Part shown: piece by piece, positions 1 through 10,837 of the stretch | Position numbering within the stretch: position 1 is the first letter of the stretch | How the letters are laid out: the number at the start of each line of letters is the position of its first letter | From: Physocladia obscura | Lineage: Eukaryota; Chytridiomycota; Chytridiomycetes; Chytridiales; Chytriomycetaceae | Direction of reading: 5' to 3' | Assembly (NCBI GenBank): GCA_027596945.1 | Contig: JADGJH010000078.1 | Coordinates: 1-33,484, forward strand | Length of the DNA stretch: 33,484 nt | The notes under the pieces: generated by a model | Seen by the model: the letters and a program-made list of their open reading frames with translations, nothing else | What the model was told of the DNA's origin: nothing | Databases searched by the model: none | Translations under genes and position numbers: made by a program

Positions 1-223
1 TCCTTCCACCAATACAAAAAAAAATTAAAAAAGTAATTGACAGAAAAAAAAGTGGAAAAATAAAATACCCCTTTTCAAACATGCGCAACATAAAAAGTAC
101 TACGCTAAACACAACCTTGCACAAATTCACACCAGAAAATTTCCCAACCTTTTTGTCCATCTACCAAAAAGGTCCCACCAGATAGGCAAAAATAAAAAGA
201 AAATGAAAAAAAAACCCCGCCCT
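1..223. other. Left edge, 3' flank of first gene
   Basis: Downstream of the first minus-strand gene. A-rich; no further feature seen. Confidence 0.4.
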
Positions 224-2011
224 TCAACATCTTCCAGATGCAGCAGTACCACTGCCGATAACTATACCTCCAACTCTTATTCCACTCTTGCCGTCATCAA
301 CAATGCCACCACTGCCACAAAATCCGCCGATTCTCGAAAAGGCTCCTTTACTACGCCCCTCAAAGCATAAATCCGTAACTTTACTGGAATCAGGACTCCC
401 GATACTACTGGTAAGTGTCTGCAAACCACAGCTAGTAACGCTACTGCTGCTATCGTCTTCACTCCATGTGCTGCTATAGTGTTCGCTGATAGGTGTGGAG
501 GGATGGTATGCAGCAACAGGTTGCTTGCCTTTATACAAAAGACTGGCGCGGCTGTAGGCGTATTCCACAGTAGCGGTGCTGGACGCTCCTGACGCGATAG
601 AGCAAGACGGCGAGCCGGTTTGTTTTTTTGAGGAAATCATACGTTGCTGCTGCTTTGATTTTCCTGGATCGGAGGAAAAAGAAGCATCCGTGAATGCCGT
701 AAGAGATGATTCCGAGCCGCTTGTACTTTTGGAAGAACGTCCAGCACGGTGTGCCTTAGGACGGATGATATGGGAGGGCGGTGTTGACATGAACCAGGCT
801 GGCGGGACGTGCTTGTTGATCAGGGTCGATGGCGATTTGTTCAACGCTTCTTTGAAATAATATTCTGCTTGTTCTCTTTTGTCGCCGTCGTTTTCATATT
901 CATTGCTGATAAAAAATTTCCGCGAAAAAAGTTGATCGGCATCAGGAGCTTTACAGCGTAAGGGTGGCGTGGGTGATTCCAAAACAGGTGAAAACGAAGA
1001 GGCTGTGGTTGAGATTGGTACCAAAATATTTAATGCTCCCGTATCAATTGCTACTGGTGTGGTATAAAGAGGCTTGTGATTTTTAATGTTGCTGGAACTA
1101 TTGACTCCGACAACTCCAACAGCAAGCTTGCCAAGTCGGAGCAAGCGCAATTCTGCTTCGATCGAACCGTCGCATTCTTCGTCTTCTCCAGATTCGGAAT
1201 TAAGAGATGGAGTGTGAGAGGCTGAATTGATAAAATTCCAGTCGATGCTCTGGTATTCCGACGCATTGAATTGCTCCGTGGTTTGACAACCTATTTATAA
1301 GAATTGAAGGAGGAAAATATAGTTATTATCTTATAAACTACATTGCAGTATTATGTAAAAACCAGCATCTTTGACCAGCACGCCTGAAATCCATCTTGAA
1401 GAAACCTTGGAGCCTTCAGCAGAAACACTCACCCGGCCAAATGGGGTTGTTGATGGACGCCTTATTCCTCCCTGAATTTGCGAGGCATTAAACAAAGACG
1501 ATTTTTGAGGCTGCCCAGACGAGAAAGTAGATATAGAGACCGAAGGAGTACTAGTTTTCTTTCTTTCCGATACATTGCTGGTGTTTGTGTTTTGAGCCGA
1601 TGAGTGTTTGAGCGCCAATCCGGCTGCGGAAGAAGAGTTTTGAGCAAACGTACGCAGATCAAGGATCATTTGAGATGGTCTGAAGCGTGTTGACGCCGTC
1701 GTCGTGGCCGCCGGTGTTGTTGTTTCCAACAAAGAACAAGCAGGCACGTTTAATTTGCTTTTATCTTGTGCTTGTAGATTCACAGCAGTGGGCTTTGCTA
1801 AACGTGCGCTAATGACATTCGCCATTCCCGCTGCTGCTGCTGTTGTCGTTGTTGTTTCTGGCACAGTGAAATAGGCACGCGATAAAACCAACGGTTGAAC
1901 TTTTGACTTCACTGCATTCTTTCCCGTTGTTCCTCTATTCCCGTGTACAGTTCCGAGATTTGAGCCTTGGCTTTGCACTCCCGGACATATTTGCTGTCCC
2001 TGTTCGCTCAT
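224..2011 (-). CDS. Unrecognised Ser/Thr-rich protein, 2 exons, 578 aa
   Basis: Exon 1 is 2011-1342 and exon 2 is 1290-224, joined across a 51-nt GT-AG intron (1341-1291) in phase 1; the frames on both sides match only with this join. The start is the first in-frame ATG (2011), which lies directly after a CAG, so an upstream 5' UTR intron is possible. A stronger-looking GTGAGT donor exists near 1433 but does not keep the frame. The protein is low in complexity: Thr/Ala-rich near residues 60-110, then Ser-rich, with a short acidic patch and a helical Leu-rich stretch (ELRLLRLGK) near residues 265-275. It has no signal peptide, membrane span or catalytic motif that I can see. I do not recognise the family. 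It is transcribed divergently from the SNARE gene downstream. Confidence is good that it is coding, low on function. Confidence 0.6.
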
Positions 2012-2639
2012 CTGCAAACAAGTTGCAGTAATGTCTTCTGTTGCTCACTTTCTGGAGAAAAATGAAGTTTATTCCATTTGGTTTCAGGCTTTCAATGGTG
2101 TTTTAAGTTAAATAATGCATTTAGCAAGCAAGCAAGTAATATTGATTTAATCTTTCTTTAATTTTGGCTTAGAACTGGTATGAGTTACGTGCAAAAAGAT
2201 AAAAGTGTTGGTTTAGTCAATTACTTTCTGGCGATAGCAGTGTAGTATTCAAACAACGCAGTAGATCAGGGATTTGGATAGAGTTGGTAATTCAGCAATG
2301 ATTTCTGAATTGCCCCAAAATTATCCCAAGTACAATAAATAATTAATTAAACATATTTGGGATTATTTCCATCAATAAATTTGAATGACTAATATTAGAA
2401 GTTAGAATAGGTGAAGGGACGGAGGGAAACAGACAAGTAGTGGAACCAGCAAGGAGCACAGAGTATGAGTTGGTCTCAAAAACCCCCAAAATTAGCAAAA
2501 AAAAAAAAAATGGAAAAAAAAAAGTCAGAAAAAAAAACATATACACACACACACACACATTTTGTTTTTCTGAACTTAAGAATCAATCGAAAACAATAAA
2601 TTTACAAGATGGAGATGGAAGCAAAAACTGATGGCATTG
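2012..2639. other. Intergenic, with (CA)n tract
   Basis: No convincing gene. AT-rich sequence with runs of A and a (CA)n microsatellite at about 2541-2559. Presumably holds the promoter of the minus-strand gene that starts at 2011. Confidence 0.5.
2541..2559. repeat. (CA)n microsatellite
   Basis: An uninterrupted AC dinucleotide run of about nine units directly after an A-rich tract. It lies outside any gene. Confidence 0.85.
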
Positions 2640-3990
2640 TTATTGCATATACAACTGTGTATGATATACATCAAGAAAATTTATTTTATGAAGGCCAATA
2701 GTAGATTCCTGCAGACAGCTTTTTGAGACCATTGATTGAGTTACACTTTTACAAGGATGCAAGTTTGTACCAAAAAAGTTGAGAGAGCTTGATTTTTTTT
2801 ACTCTTTCAACTGTATATATTTGAATCAAAGAAACAACGTTACTCATTCAATAAAAGACCAATCAGATGTTGAAGATAGAAAAAAGCATTATTTTTTCAT
2901 TGAATTGCATATTCTGCTAGACCCAATGATTGATGGTGCTTTGATGGCCATGACAAGATGTGATTTAAATTAGATTACTCCACTGAGATGCTGCTTGTTT
3001 GCAAGGAAGAAGCCTTACAAGAAGCTGACACCAAAAAAAAAAAAGAAAAAGAGGAAAAACATGAAAAATCTTTCACTATCTCAATGTCAAAACTGACATT
3101 GCAATATCAGAACCAGAATCAAGTGACAGTGATAATGAAATTAATCACCCAGTGGATTCATATTTCTAACTTTGGCTATATAGTTGTTTGGAGATGAAAT
3201 GTTGCCAAAAGTCGCTTTCCTTTGTTGTTTTATACCATCATACCCCAGAAGGAATGGAAGACAATTCATTTGCAACGCAGCATGATTTGGTGCAGTTGAC
3301 CACTGAAACTGGAAGTTAGATCTTCCAAAGAACCATAACATCAAAATTGAATCAGTTGCTCATATCAACATGATATCACCTGATGGATGTTTTAGAAAAT
3401 AGCTTTTAAAAACAAAAACTCTGGAATCAGTTGATCAACTTGAAAAGTTTGTTTTGAACAGAAAAAAAATAGAGAGAGAGAGAGAGAGAGAGAGAGCAAC
3501 TACGACAAGATATTGCTAATCTGATAATGTTATGTTTTTCTTTGTGTTTGACCTTTAACAGATTGATAAAGCTTTGAACAAGAGCAGCAAGAAGAAGATG
3601 CAAATGTCAAAGACCAAACTGTACACAAGTCAAATGCTGAACTTATTCAAAAACAAGCTCTTCAAGGTGCTGAAAAATGGAAGAAGAAAGCAGAAACTTA
3701 GAAAGTTGATGACAATAGTGCGTCTGATTCTAAAACGACTCTGTGAAAAAAACCAAAAAAAACTCAAGTAAAAGCAAAATGTCCACAAGTAGTTCTTCAA
3801 TAAATATAATGGATACTGTCATGAGTTTGACGCATAGCATGGAAAAACAAAGTGAACAAGAACTGGAATTTAAGGACAGAAACTGGAATTTGAGAAAGAA
3901 ATTTTTATTGGAGAAGCAAGAACAGGTGTTACGGAGGAAGAACAATATGAAGTAGCTTGATATATTGGCAATGCTGGCATCAAAACTTAA
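2640..3990 (+). pseudogene. Decayed coding region, possibly transposon-derived
   Basis: Protein-like segments follow one another on the plus strand but switch frame and carry stops. Examples are a KKKKK-rich basic stretch (about 3030-3060), an acidic SEPESSDSDNE stretch (about 3105-3140), ISPDGCFRK then a stop (about 3370-3402), SVDQLEKFVLNRKK (about 3428-3470) and, at 3743-3990, a Glu/Lys-rich helical tail ending in a LDILAMLASKLK-like segment interrupted by TAG. A (GA)n run lies in the middle. Such a charged helical tail after a basic region is common in SANT/Myb-like and transposon accessory proteins, but I cannot name the family. Introns could explain some frame changes; the several in-frame stops favour decay. 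Confidence 0.4.
3471..3496. repeat. (AG)13 microsatellite
   Basis: Thirteen perfect AG units inside the decayed coding region. A run of this kind could itself have caused frame loss by slippage. Confidence 0.9.
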
Positions 3991-4496
3991 ATAAAGTATA
4001 TTTTGATCTCTTCATTCACATTTTGTTTCATATCAAACTTTGAGAACTCAAAAAAATTTATTAGAAACTTATTTATTAATTTATTTGTCTTTTTTTATTC
4101 ATTTGGCAGTGCCATACTGTGCAAATATTCATGAATCAGATATTTCATTTCTTCTTCACATATGTTTATGAACATTAGTCAAAGAAACAGCAATGGCATG
4201 GTACATTCTTATTGGTTATAAATTGGTTTGTAATTGGGAAATTGCCATAAGTTTAGAATCAACCCAAACCCCCATTCAACTGACTCATCAACGTTATTCA
4301 TTGATTTATAGCAATCTTGCTCAAATGACTGGAAATTTGATCCTTTAAAGCCACTGACTTTTGCTTAGTTTACACTATAGGCTGGGTCACCATAAAACAT
4401 GCAGTGTGCTGATTCTGTTTGTAACATTGGTGCAAGTTATTCGATAAAATTAAGATGTGTAGAAAAAAATATAAAAAAATTAAAAGTAAAAAAAAA
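3991..4496. other. Intergenic, no clear gene
   Basis: AT-rich sequence with scattered short open stretches (for example after an ATG near 4197) that are broken by stops. This may be further debris of the decayed region to the left. The 3' part must hold the promoter of the Qb-SNARE gene. Confidence 0.4.
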
Positions 4497-5601
4497 ATGT
4501 CTTCAGGTAAAACATTTTCTAAACTAAGATCCTCTACCACCCACTAATTTAAAACTGCATTACCGCAAAACATGACGTGTCCGACGCAACACGCAAACGG
4601 ACACATCACACATATATTCAAACATTATGACTCAAAGAAATTGAAGAATTTGATGAGCAAATGATTGAGCTAATCCACGGTATCAAACACGTGTTGGAGC
4701 GAGAAATTCCTTCTCTTAAAGGCGTCGAACGCACAGATGTAATCAAGAGAAATAATTATAAACAACTTTAATTTTATCGTTTTATGGTTGTTTTTTTTTT
4801 TTTTTGAAAACAGAGGTGTGCATACCTTCGAAATAGACTTGCACGAGCAAAACAAGTCCACAGAACAATCTTAGTTGAGATCCGTGAACTTCCAAAAGAT
4901 CAGACAGGCGATTGGGACGCGAAAGCAAAACAGTATGAGACTGAAATTGGACAGTTGTTACAGGACGTTGAATGGGCTGAAACGACTGCAAAAAGTAATG
5001 ATCCAGGCGGCGTGAAGAAACCAAGTAAGTATTAAATTTTCTTCATTCTCCTTCAAAAAAAAAACATACATAACCGAAAATTATTTCTTAAAACAATTGA
5101 AGCTATCGATGAAATGACGACTAAAGAAGTTACAAAGCAAGCAATGATGGTTCAAAATGAAACAAAGGGGGCGACGGAACGAATCCTTCGAAATATTGAC
5201 CAAACTACAGCGGTAATACAATTCTTCAATATTCCTAATTTTTGGAATTTATTGATTACGGTTAAAATTAAAGCTTGCTGTCGATGTCAACACAGAGCTT
5301 GTTCGACAAGGGGAACAGTTGCATAATGTGAAAGAAGGACTGGATAGTGTTGAATCAAATTTGAAACGTGCGGATAAGCAGTTGCGGGTTTTCATGAGGT
5401 CTTTTCAAAATTTCTCCTCAAATTATCATTAAAAACAGTGTTTTTTGAAATAGACGTATGTCAACAGATAAAATTTTTTTGCTTTTTATATTTTTGATCA
5501 CAATTGGGCTTGTTGTAGCAATTGTTCTATACATTCTCAAAAAGCAAGGAGGTGAGTTAAAATCTAAAAAAAAAACCAAAAAAACATTAAAATTAAGCTG
5601 A
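4497..5601 (+). CDS. Qb-SNARE (NPSN/Vti1-like), about 234 aa
   Basis: Membrane-fusion SNARE of the Qb class. Exons: 4497-4506, 4638-4738, 4814-5024, 5103-5212, 5274-5398, 5454-5601; all introns are GT-AG and in phase. The order is an N-terminal helical domain (about 1-110), a linker, a SNARE helix (about 130-190) and a C-terminal anchor of about 20 hydrophobic residues after MSTDK. The predicted zero-layer glutamine is Q156 in LVRQGEQL, flanked by V149, L153 and L160 at heptad positions. The helix end (LDSVESNLKRADK) and the charged TDK before the anchor look closest to plant NPSN SNAREs, but the N-terminal domain also resembles Vti1. The 10-nt first exon (MSS) is inferred; an alternative start is ATG 4661. 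A GTGAGT at 5552 could instead splice to a short exon ending at 5701 (224 aa). Confidence 0.8.
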
Positions 5602-5744
5602 GACTAAAAAACCTATTATATCACACAACAACAAAATATATTCATTATTTCTTGTTGTAACTTTAATTTTTGTGAAATCAGTTGTAAACATTGGTTCTTG
5701 ATTTTACCCTCATATTGTTCGAAAAACGAAATACCATTGATTAT

Positions 5745-6240
5745 TCAAAATTTGGTTACAATTGAATTTTTTGAGTTATTGTTGTTAGAGCAATTCATGG
5801 TTGGCTTGAACTGTTGCCAAAGTATTTCATATTCTGTACATAAACCACACCACGTCTGTGTTCTTGATGTTTCAAAACTTTCCAGTGTATTCCAAATGCA
5901 TACAGCATCGGCCAAAGTTGCAATAGGCTGATTGAAAGGGCCCCTGCGACTTAAAAGCTTGTTGCACTTCATCAAGGAAGGAGAATGTAATTTTTGAAGT
6001 ATTGAGAATCCATTCCTTGTGCTTTGTGTTGAATTTACAATTCGTGACTGACCAAATTTGAGAGATCCCACCAGCGATGTAGTATCCTTGAATCCAGTCA
6101 CAAATAGCAGCAGGCTGTTTCATATAGATATTTGCTAACTTGCTGATTTGTTTATGACATGTGAAATGATTGTAGAGGGTATGGATTTTGGTATTTTCAG
6201 AAATGTGTATGTGAGGCACAATATGCTACAAGTCCACAAG
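5745..6240 (-). pseudogene. Broken coding relic, unrecognised (transposon-like)
   Basis: On the minus strand two overlapping reading frames each hold half of what looks like one protein. One covers about 6219-5940 and includes CDWIQGYYIAGG and FSFLDEVQQAF. The other continues from about 5950 to 5745 with QPIATLADAVCIW, WCGLCTEYEILW and an Asn-run. Joining them needs a frame change near 5940-5950 with no splice signals there, so a frameshift is likely. The Trp/Leu/His spacing resembles DNA-transposon proteins (hAT-like), but I cannot place it with confidence. Confidence 0.4.
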
Positions 6241-6689
6241 CGTCATTAGCCAGGAGCAAATGGTTCCAGTAGATAGTAGATTGAATTAACTGACTATTGC
6301 CATTCTGCAAAAGCAGTTTTTTCCTTTTTTGGCATTAGAATTAAATCTTAGCACAAATTGCAGTGTGTTGCCATTCTGAAACCAGCAATGAAATATTTGT
6401 TACAAATGCAGCAATATCACAGAATGACTTAATGTTTCTCAGGACTCAATCGCGAAAGAATGAAATTATGGTTTCACCAGGTAATTTTGCTTTAAGTTGT
6501 ACAGTTCTGAAAAATCAAATCAAACAAAGAATACATTTTGATTGTTCTTCAAAATTCTAATAATTTTAGATGTATTTTCTTCAATTGTTGAATAAACTAA
6601 ATGAAAGCTGTAAAAAAACTTGCAAAATAAATAATTTAAAACCTTTTTTTTCGTTACCACGAAATTTTTTTTTGCATTTTGTTGGACGC
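6241..6689. other. Intergenic upstream of the methyltransferase gene
   Basis: AT-rich, with only short open frames on both strands. May contain more of the decayed minus-strand sequence. The stretch just before 6690 is the presumed promoter and 5' UTR of the methyltransferase gene. Confidence 0.4.
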
Positions 6690-9600
6690 ATGAACTCGAA
6701 TGCTCTGTACAGCAACAATGACGATCTAATCGCAGAATGGGAAGTTGACAAAATAACTGCCCATAGAACAATTGTTAGTTTTCCCCATTTTTGTTTTTCG
6801 CTTTTTTTCAATTTAAATCCCTTCCTCTCCAACAACAGAACGGATTAACTGAATATCAAGTTCGATGGGTTGGATGGGATGCAAGCGGAGATACTTGGGA
6901 ACCAGTAGAGAATCTCCAAAATGTAACTTCAATCTTGTCTTTTTTTCCCCTTCTATTATACATAATAAATGCTTTCAGGCACAAGATATATTGCAAAATT
7001 ATTGTTCTGAAATTGGTGAAAATTCGTCAAAATCGCAAGTGCAAAAGCGGTGTTTCGATTCGCCAGTAAACCGAAATAAACGTCAAAAATCTCTACAAAC
7101 TTTGAATAATTCAACGACAGTATCAGCATTGTTATCACTGCCGTCGATATCTCTTGAGGTTCAGTCACCATCCGATAAAGATATTGACTCGGATATTGGT
7201 TATACTGGTGATGCCAAAAGCTACTCTGACTCAGATGAACCCACAATTATTTATGCACCGCTAAATATTACACGAGATTTCTCAAATGAAAGTGACGATG
7301 ACGAAGAAGCAAGTGAAGTCGATGAAATATTTTCATCTCTGCAATTTAATTTCCTGGATGAATCAGATGATTCTTCAGATTCCCAATATTATTCCGAAAA
7401 ATTCTCGCTTCAGCTTCCGGTATCATTTCCCGACGAAAGCGATGATAATTCTGGTAAAACAAAGTTTGTACTGCAGCTTCCGTTCGATTTGGAATCGAAT
7501 TTATCAGATGAAGACGAATCTTCAGATTCAGAGTCCTCGGCGGATTCCGAAGAGTCGTTGGTGGTTAAAAAATCGATGGGTCCTCGTGCAGCGACAATAT
7601 TTGGGGAAATTTATTCAAAGTTTTATTCACTGGATGAAACGATGACATGTGGAAATCATAAGCATAATTTTAGTGACACGGGAAAATGTATTTATTTTAG
7701 TTATAATTTTATTGTTATTATTTTTTAATGGTCGCTTTCTATAGATACCGCAAATATTCGACAAGTGGGAGAACAAGAATTTGATGAAACAAGCTTGAAT
7801 GTTGGGGATTCCGTGCAAATAATTTGGGACGAATCTGAATCAAATGGAGACTGGTACGCGAGAGTAACGGCGGTTTCAAATCGAGGAATTCGAATAGTCA
7901 ATTACTTGTATTTTTTTATTTCTTTTCTTATTTCTTCACAAATATACACAAATTAACCTATTTTTTGAAGTGTATCAAGTCAAACGTTTCTTGGACTTGC
8001 GGCTAAAATATTGCATCCTCGAATGGTCAGTTTTTCTTATCCTCTTTTAATTATTTTTACAAAAGAAATTTTTAAAAAAACCTTAGCTTTTCGTATCTTC
8101 ACAATGCTGTTGCAGCGTCAAATCTGGATATTCCGGTTGGCTTCCATTCAATCGAATTCTTCGAACAGTTCGAATTTGCTATGCCGATTCCCTGTTACCA
8201 TCGTTCGATTTTTTTGTTCCTTTTTATTACGACGTGGATGACTTCTATTTTTCAAATGTCCCCGCTCATTTTCTCGACGCCGCATATCCACAGACTCCGA
8301 ACGATTTGTGTCACTGCCCAAATTCGCTTGATCCAGCCGATTGGCCGGTATTCTCACACGATACAGACCAAGCATATGTTCAGAAAGCGTACGCTTTGGA
8401 ATTCACGAAAAAACGGTACCCAGATTTCGTTCCAGGGCGATTTTTCCATATAGCCTCTGCGGTTTCAATGACGGACACAAAGACAGATGTGGGGTCTGTT
8501 TTGGATGGAGTTATCGAAATTATCGCGTTTGATTGCAGTGATTCCGAATCGCCTGTTTTAACTTTTAGGAAGTTTGAGCGACCTGAAAAGAGTATTTATG
8601 TGAATGAGTTGGTATGGACAGATTCAACAGGTATAATGACTGGATGGGAGCAAATCAGTCGAATCTCAACGGCGGAATGCTTTGTGGAGTTTTGGAATGG
8701 CGAAAGCAGGAGTTTGGCTGTTATTTATCGAGGATCTGGACTGCGGGTATTTATTTATTTAGTTTTTGACCACTAATTTATTATATGTATTAAAAATAAA
8801 CCAATTCCAGTTTTTTTTCAAAAACAAAGCAACATCTGGAAGCTATCCACCCAAAGGACTCGAACGACGAAATTTGAAAATAGTCGATATGTTTTGCGGA
8901 ACAGGGAATTTTGTAAGTATTTGCCGTCAAAGAAGATCAAATAATGTTTTAAACAACAAAAACAAAAACAAAAACCAGTCGAAGGGAGTCGTTGATTCAA
9001 ATCTTGGAAAAATGAAACATGCGCTGGACCTTTGCCCCGATGCCGTCGCATCATTCAACACTATTCACAGCCACAAAGTAGGTCAAGAAGGCGATATCAA
9101 TTCTTATTTGCGGAAGATTGCAATAAATGCACGAAAAAACCCTTGTATCTCTGTCGCCGATGTCATTTTAGCAAGTCCGCCGTGCCAAGATTTCACGATC
9201 ATGAATCGCAAGACGAAAGAAAGAGGCAGAGCAATCATTGTTGATGTTGCCAATATCGTTGAATGTGTGCCGAACTTATCGTATTTAGTTGTTGAAAATG
9301 TTTCGTGAGTTTACACTCTTTCTTTTTTTTGTTTTCTATAAATTATTATTATAATTTGAGAAACAGTGAATTTGCTCGATCACGTCAATGGAGAGAAGAA
9401 GCGAAATTAACGAAAGGTCTCCCTCCGTCAAAAAAAGTTACAATGTTTGAAGTATGTATAACTTCGTTTTTGTTTTTTCTTATTTTATTTTATTTTCTCT
9501 AGCGGCTTCTTGTTCATTTAATATCTTTCGGCTATCAATTGCGATTCGAGATTCTAAACAGTGGATTTTACGGGTCTCCGCAAGACCGGAACCGATTAAT

Positions 9601-10375
9601 TTTGATTGCAGCAGGTTTTTTATTTATTTAAATTTTGGAGAAACTTTCCCAATAATCAAAGAACCAAACCAAAACAAAACATTGACCTACTTTCCCCGTC
9701 CCCGCTTGCGCCCCCTCCCCCTTATATAAATTCTTCCAGCAAAAGACAAACCCCTCCCCAATCTCCCAACGCCATCCCACTTTTTCCACGACAAAACACG
9801 GTCCGACAAATTCATCAAAACGTCCTGCACCGACGGCCAACCCGGCAAACGGCCCATTTCCAGCGCTCCATGCCGGCATATTACCATACAAGACCGTATC
9901 GGTGATCTTACAGGGCGCGGCAGCAGCAAGAAAAGCACAAAGAAAAAATCGCGTCAGATGCCGTTGCATTATAAAGGTGGGCGCAAGGAAGAGTTTGCGT
10001 GGCAGGGGCAACGAGCGTCGTGGGACGCGTTGTTTAAAACTATTACGATGAATCCAATCCCGCATTTGAAGTTCCGATACCATCCGTCCGAGCGGCGCGA
10101 TTTCACGTTGAGGGAGTGTGGGTTAGCGCAAGGTTGAATTTTTTTTTGGTTTTTTTTTTTATTTAGACAAACTCATTGAAAACGAAAAATGAACAACACA
10201 TAATACAGGATTTTCGAGCCGCGATCTCGCGCTTTTGGAATCTTTTTATAAAAAGAGGAATGATGGAAAAAATGTTTCCAACGAAGATCGAAAGGCACTA
10301 TCTAAACAGATTGGGAATGCAGTTCCCAGAGAACTAGCTTTTGCAATCGGATGTGCAATCGCAAACAGCATCTGA
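6690..10375 (+). CDS. Chromodomain-BAH DNA (cytosine-5) methyltransferase, 979 aa
   Basis: Nuclear enzyme methylating cytosine in DNA with S-adenosylmethionine. Exons: 6690-6773, 6839-6922, 6979-7687, 7745-7907, 7971-8025, 8087-8746, 8811-8912, 8979-9304, 9367-9451, 9503-9614, 9740-10132, 10209-10375; all introns are GT-AG and phases agree. Domain order: chromodomain (about 15-65; aromatic cage W17, W38, W41), acidic Ser/Asp linker with repeats (about 110-270), a Tudor/BAH-like stretch (about 310-347), a BAH-like domain (about 480-570; KFERPEKS, YVNELVWT) and the catalytic domain (about 605-979). Motifs seen: I (D611-F619, DMFCGTGNF), IV (SPPCQ, catalytic C688), VI (E725 in ENV), VIII (Q783, R785, R787) and X (G960 N961 V963). 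The GNFS form of motif I recalls fungal DIM-2. There is no RING or SNF2 region as in DNMT5. The start is the only ATG that precedes the chromodomain in frame. The join at 7907-8087 is the least certain. Convergent with the PacC gene. Confidence 0.9.
7259..7560 (+). repeat. Degenerate acidic repeats in the methyltransferase linker
   Basis: The linker holds about four copies of a degenerate 20-25 residue unit of the form LQ-hydrophobic-x-F-x-x-E/D-S-D-D followed by Ser/Asp. They lie around 7262-7310, 7336-7390, 7408-7450 and 7471-7540. The unit is clear in protein and only weak in DNA, so the copies are old or selected for composition. Confidence 0.6.
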
Positions 10376-10837
10376 TGATTGATGGCGAGGAAAAATAGAT
10401 TTCAATAAGCTATTTAAAGAAAAAAACTTTATTTTTATTCATGTCAATCCCTTGTGAACATAAAGACAAAAGTTTTTTGTTTCAGTGAAAACATTTTTGA
10501 AACTTTACACAAACATCATAAACTAATAATGATTATTGCAATACCGCTATTACTGCATTTCATTCTATTGTATATTTATCTAAATTCTTAGGCAACTGGC
10601 CTTCGGCGTCCCAATTCCATCGTATGGAAACTGCGACCTAACTTTGACTCATCTTGTTTGTTAAATTTTTACCAAACAAGAAAAAAGCCATAAACATTAA
10701 AGTCATAAACATGTGCGATCCAAAATTTTATGTTGAATTTAAAACCAAACTTACTTCATTTAAAACACAAAAACAAAATAGCAAAAAATATTTAAAAGAA
10801 AAAAAATTAAAAATTAAGAGAAAAATAAACATCCAAA
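10376..10837. other. Tail-to-tail intergenic region
   Basis: Lies between the 3' ends of the methyltransferase (plus) and PacC (minus) genes. AT-rich; no gene seen. Holds the 3' UTRs and poly(A) signals of both. Confidence 0.5.

Noticed and set aside
1051..1266. Minus-strand frame 1266-1051 as the continuation of the first gene
   Set aside because: It needs a phase-0 join and stops early; the phase-1 join at 1341-1291 opens the long frame to 224.
6090..6560. Short plus-strand frames upstream of the methyltransferase as extra N-terminal exons
   Set aside because: They lack usable splice links to 6690 and show no domain; ATG 6690 directly precedes the chromodomain.
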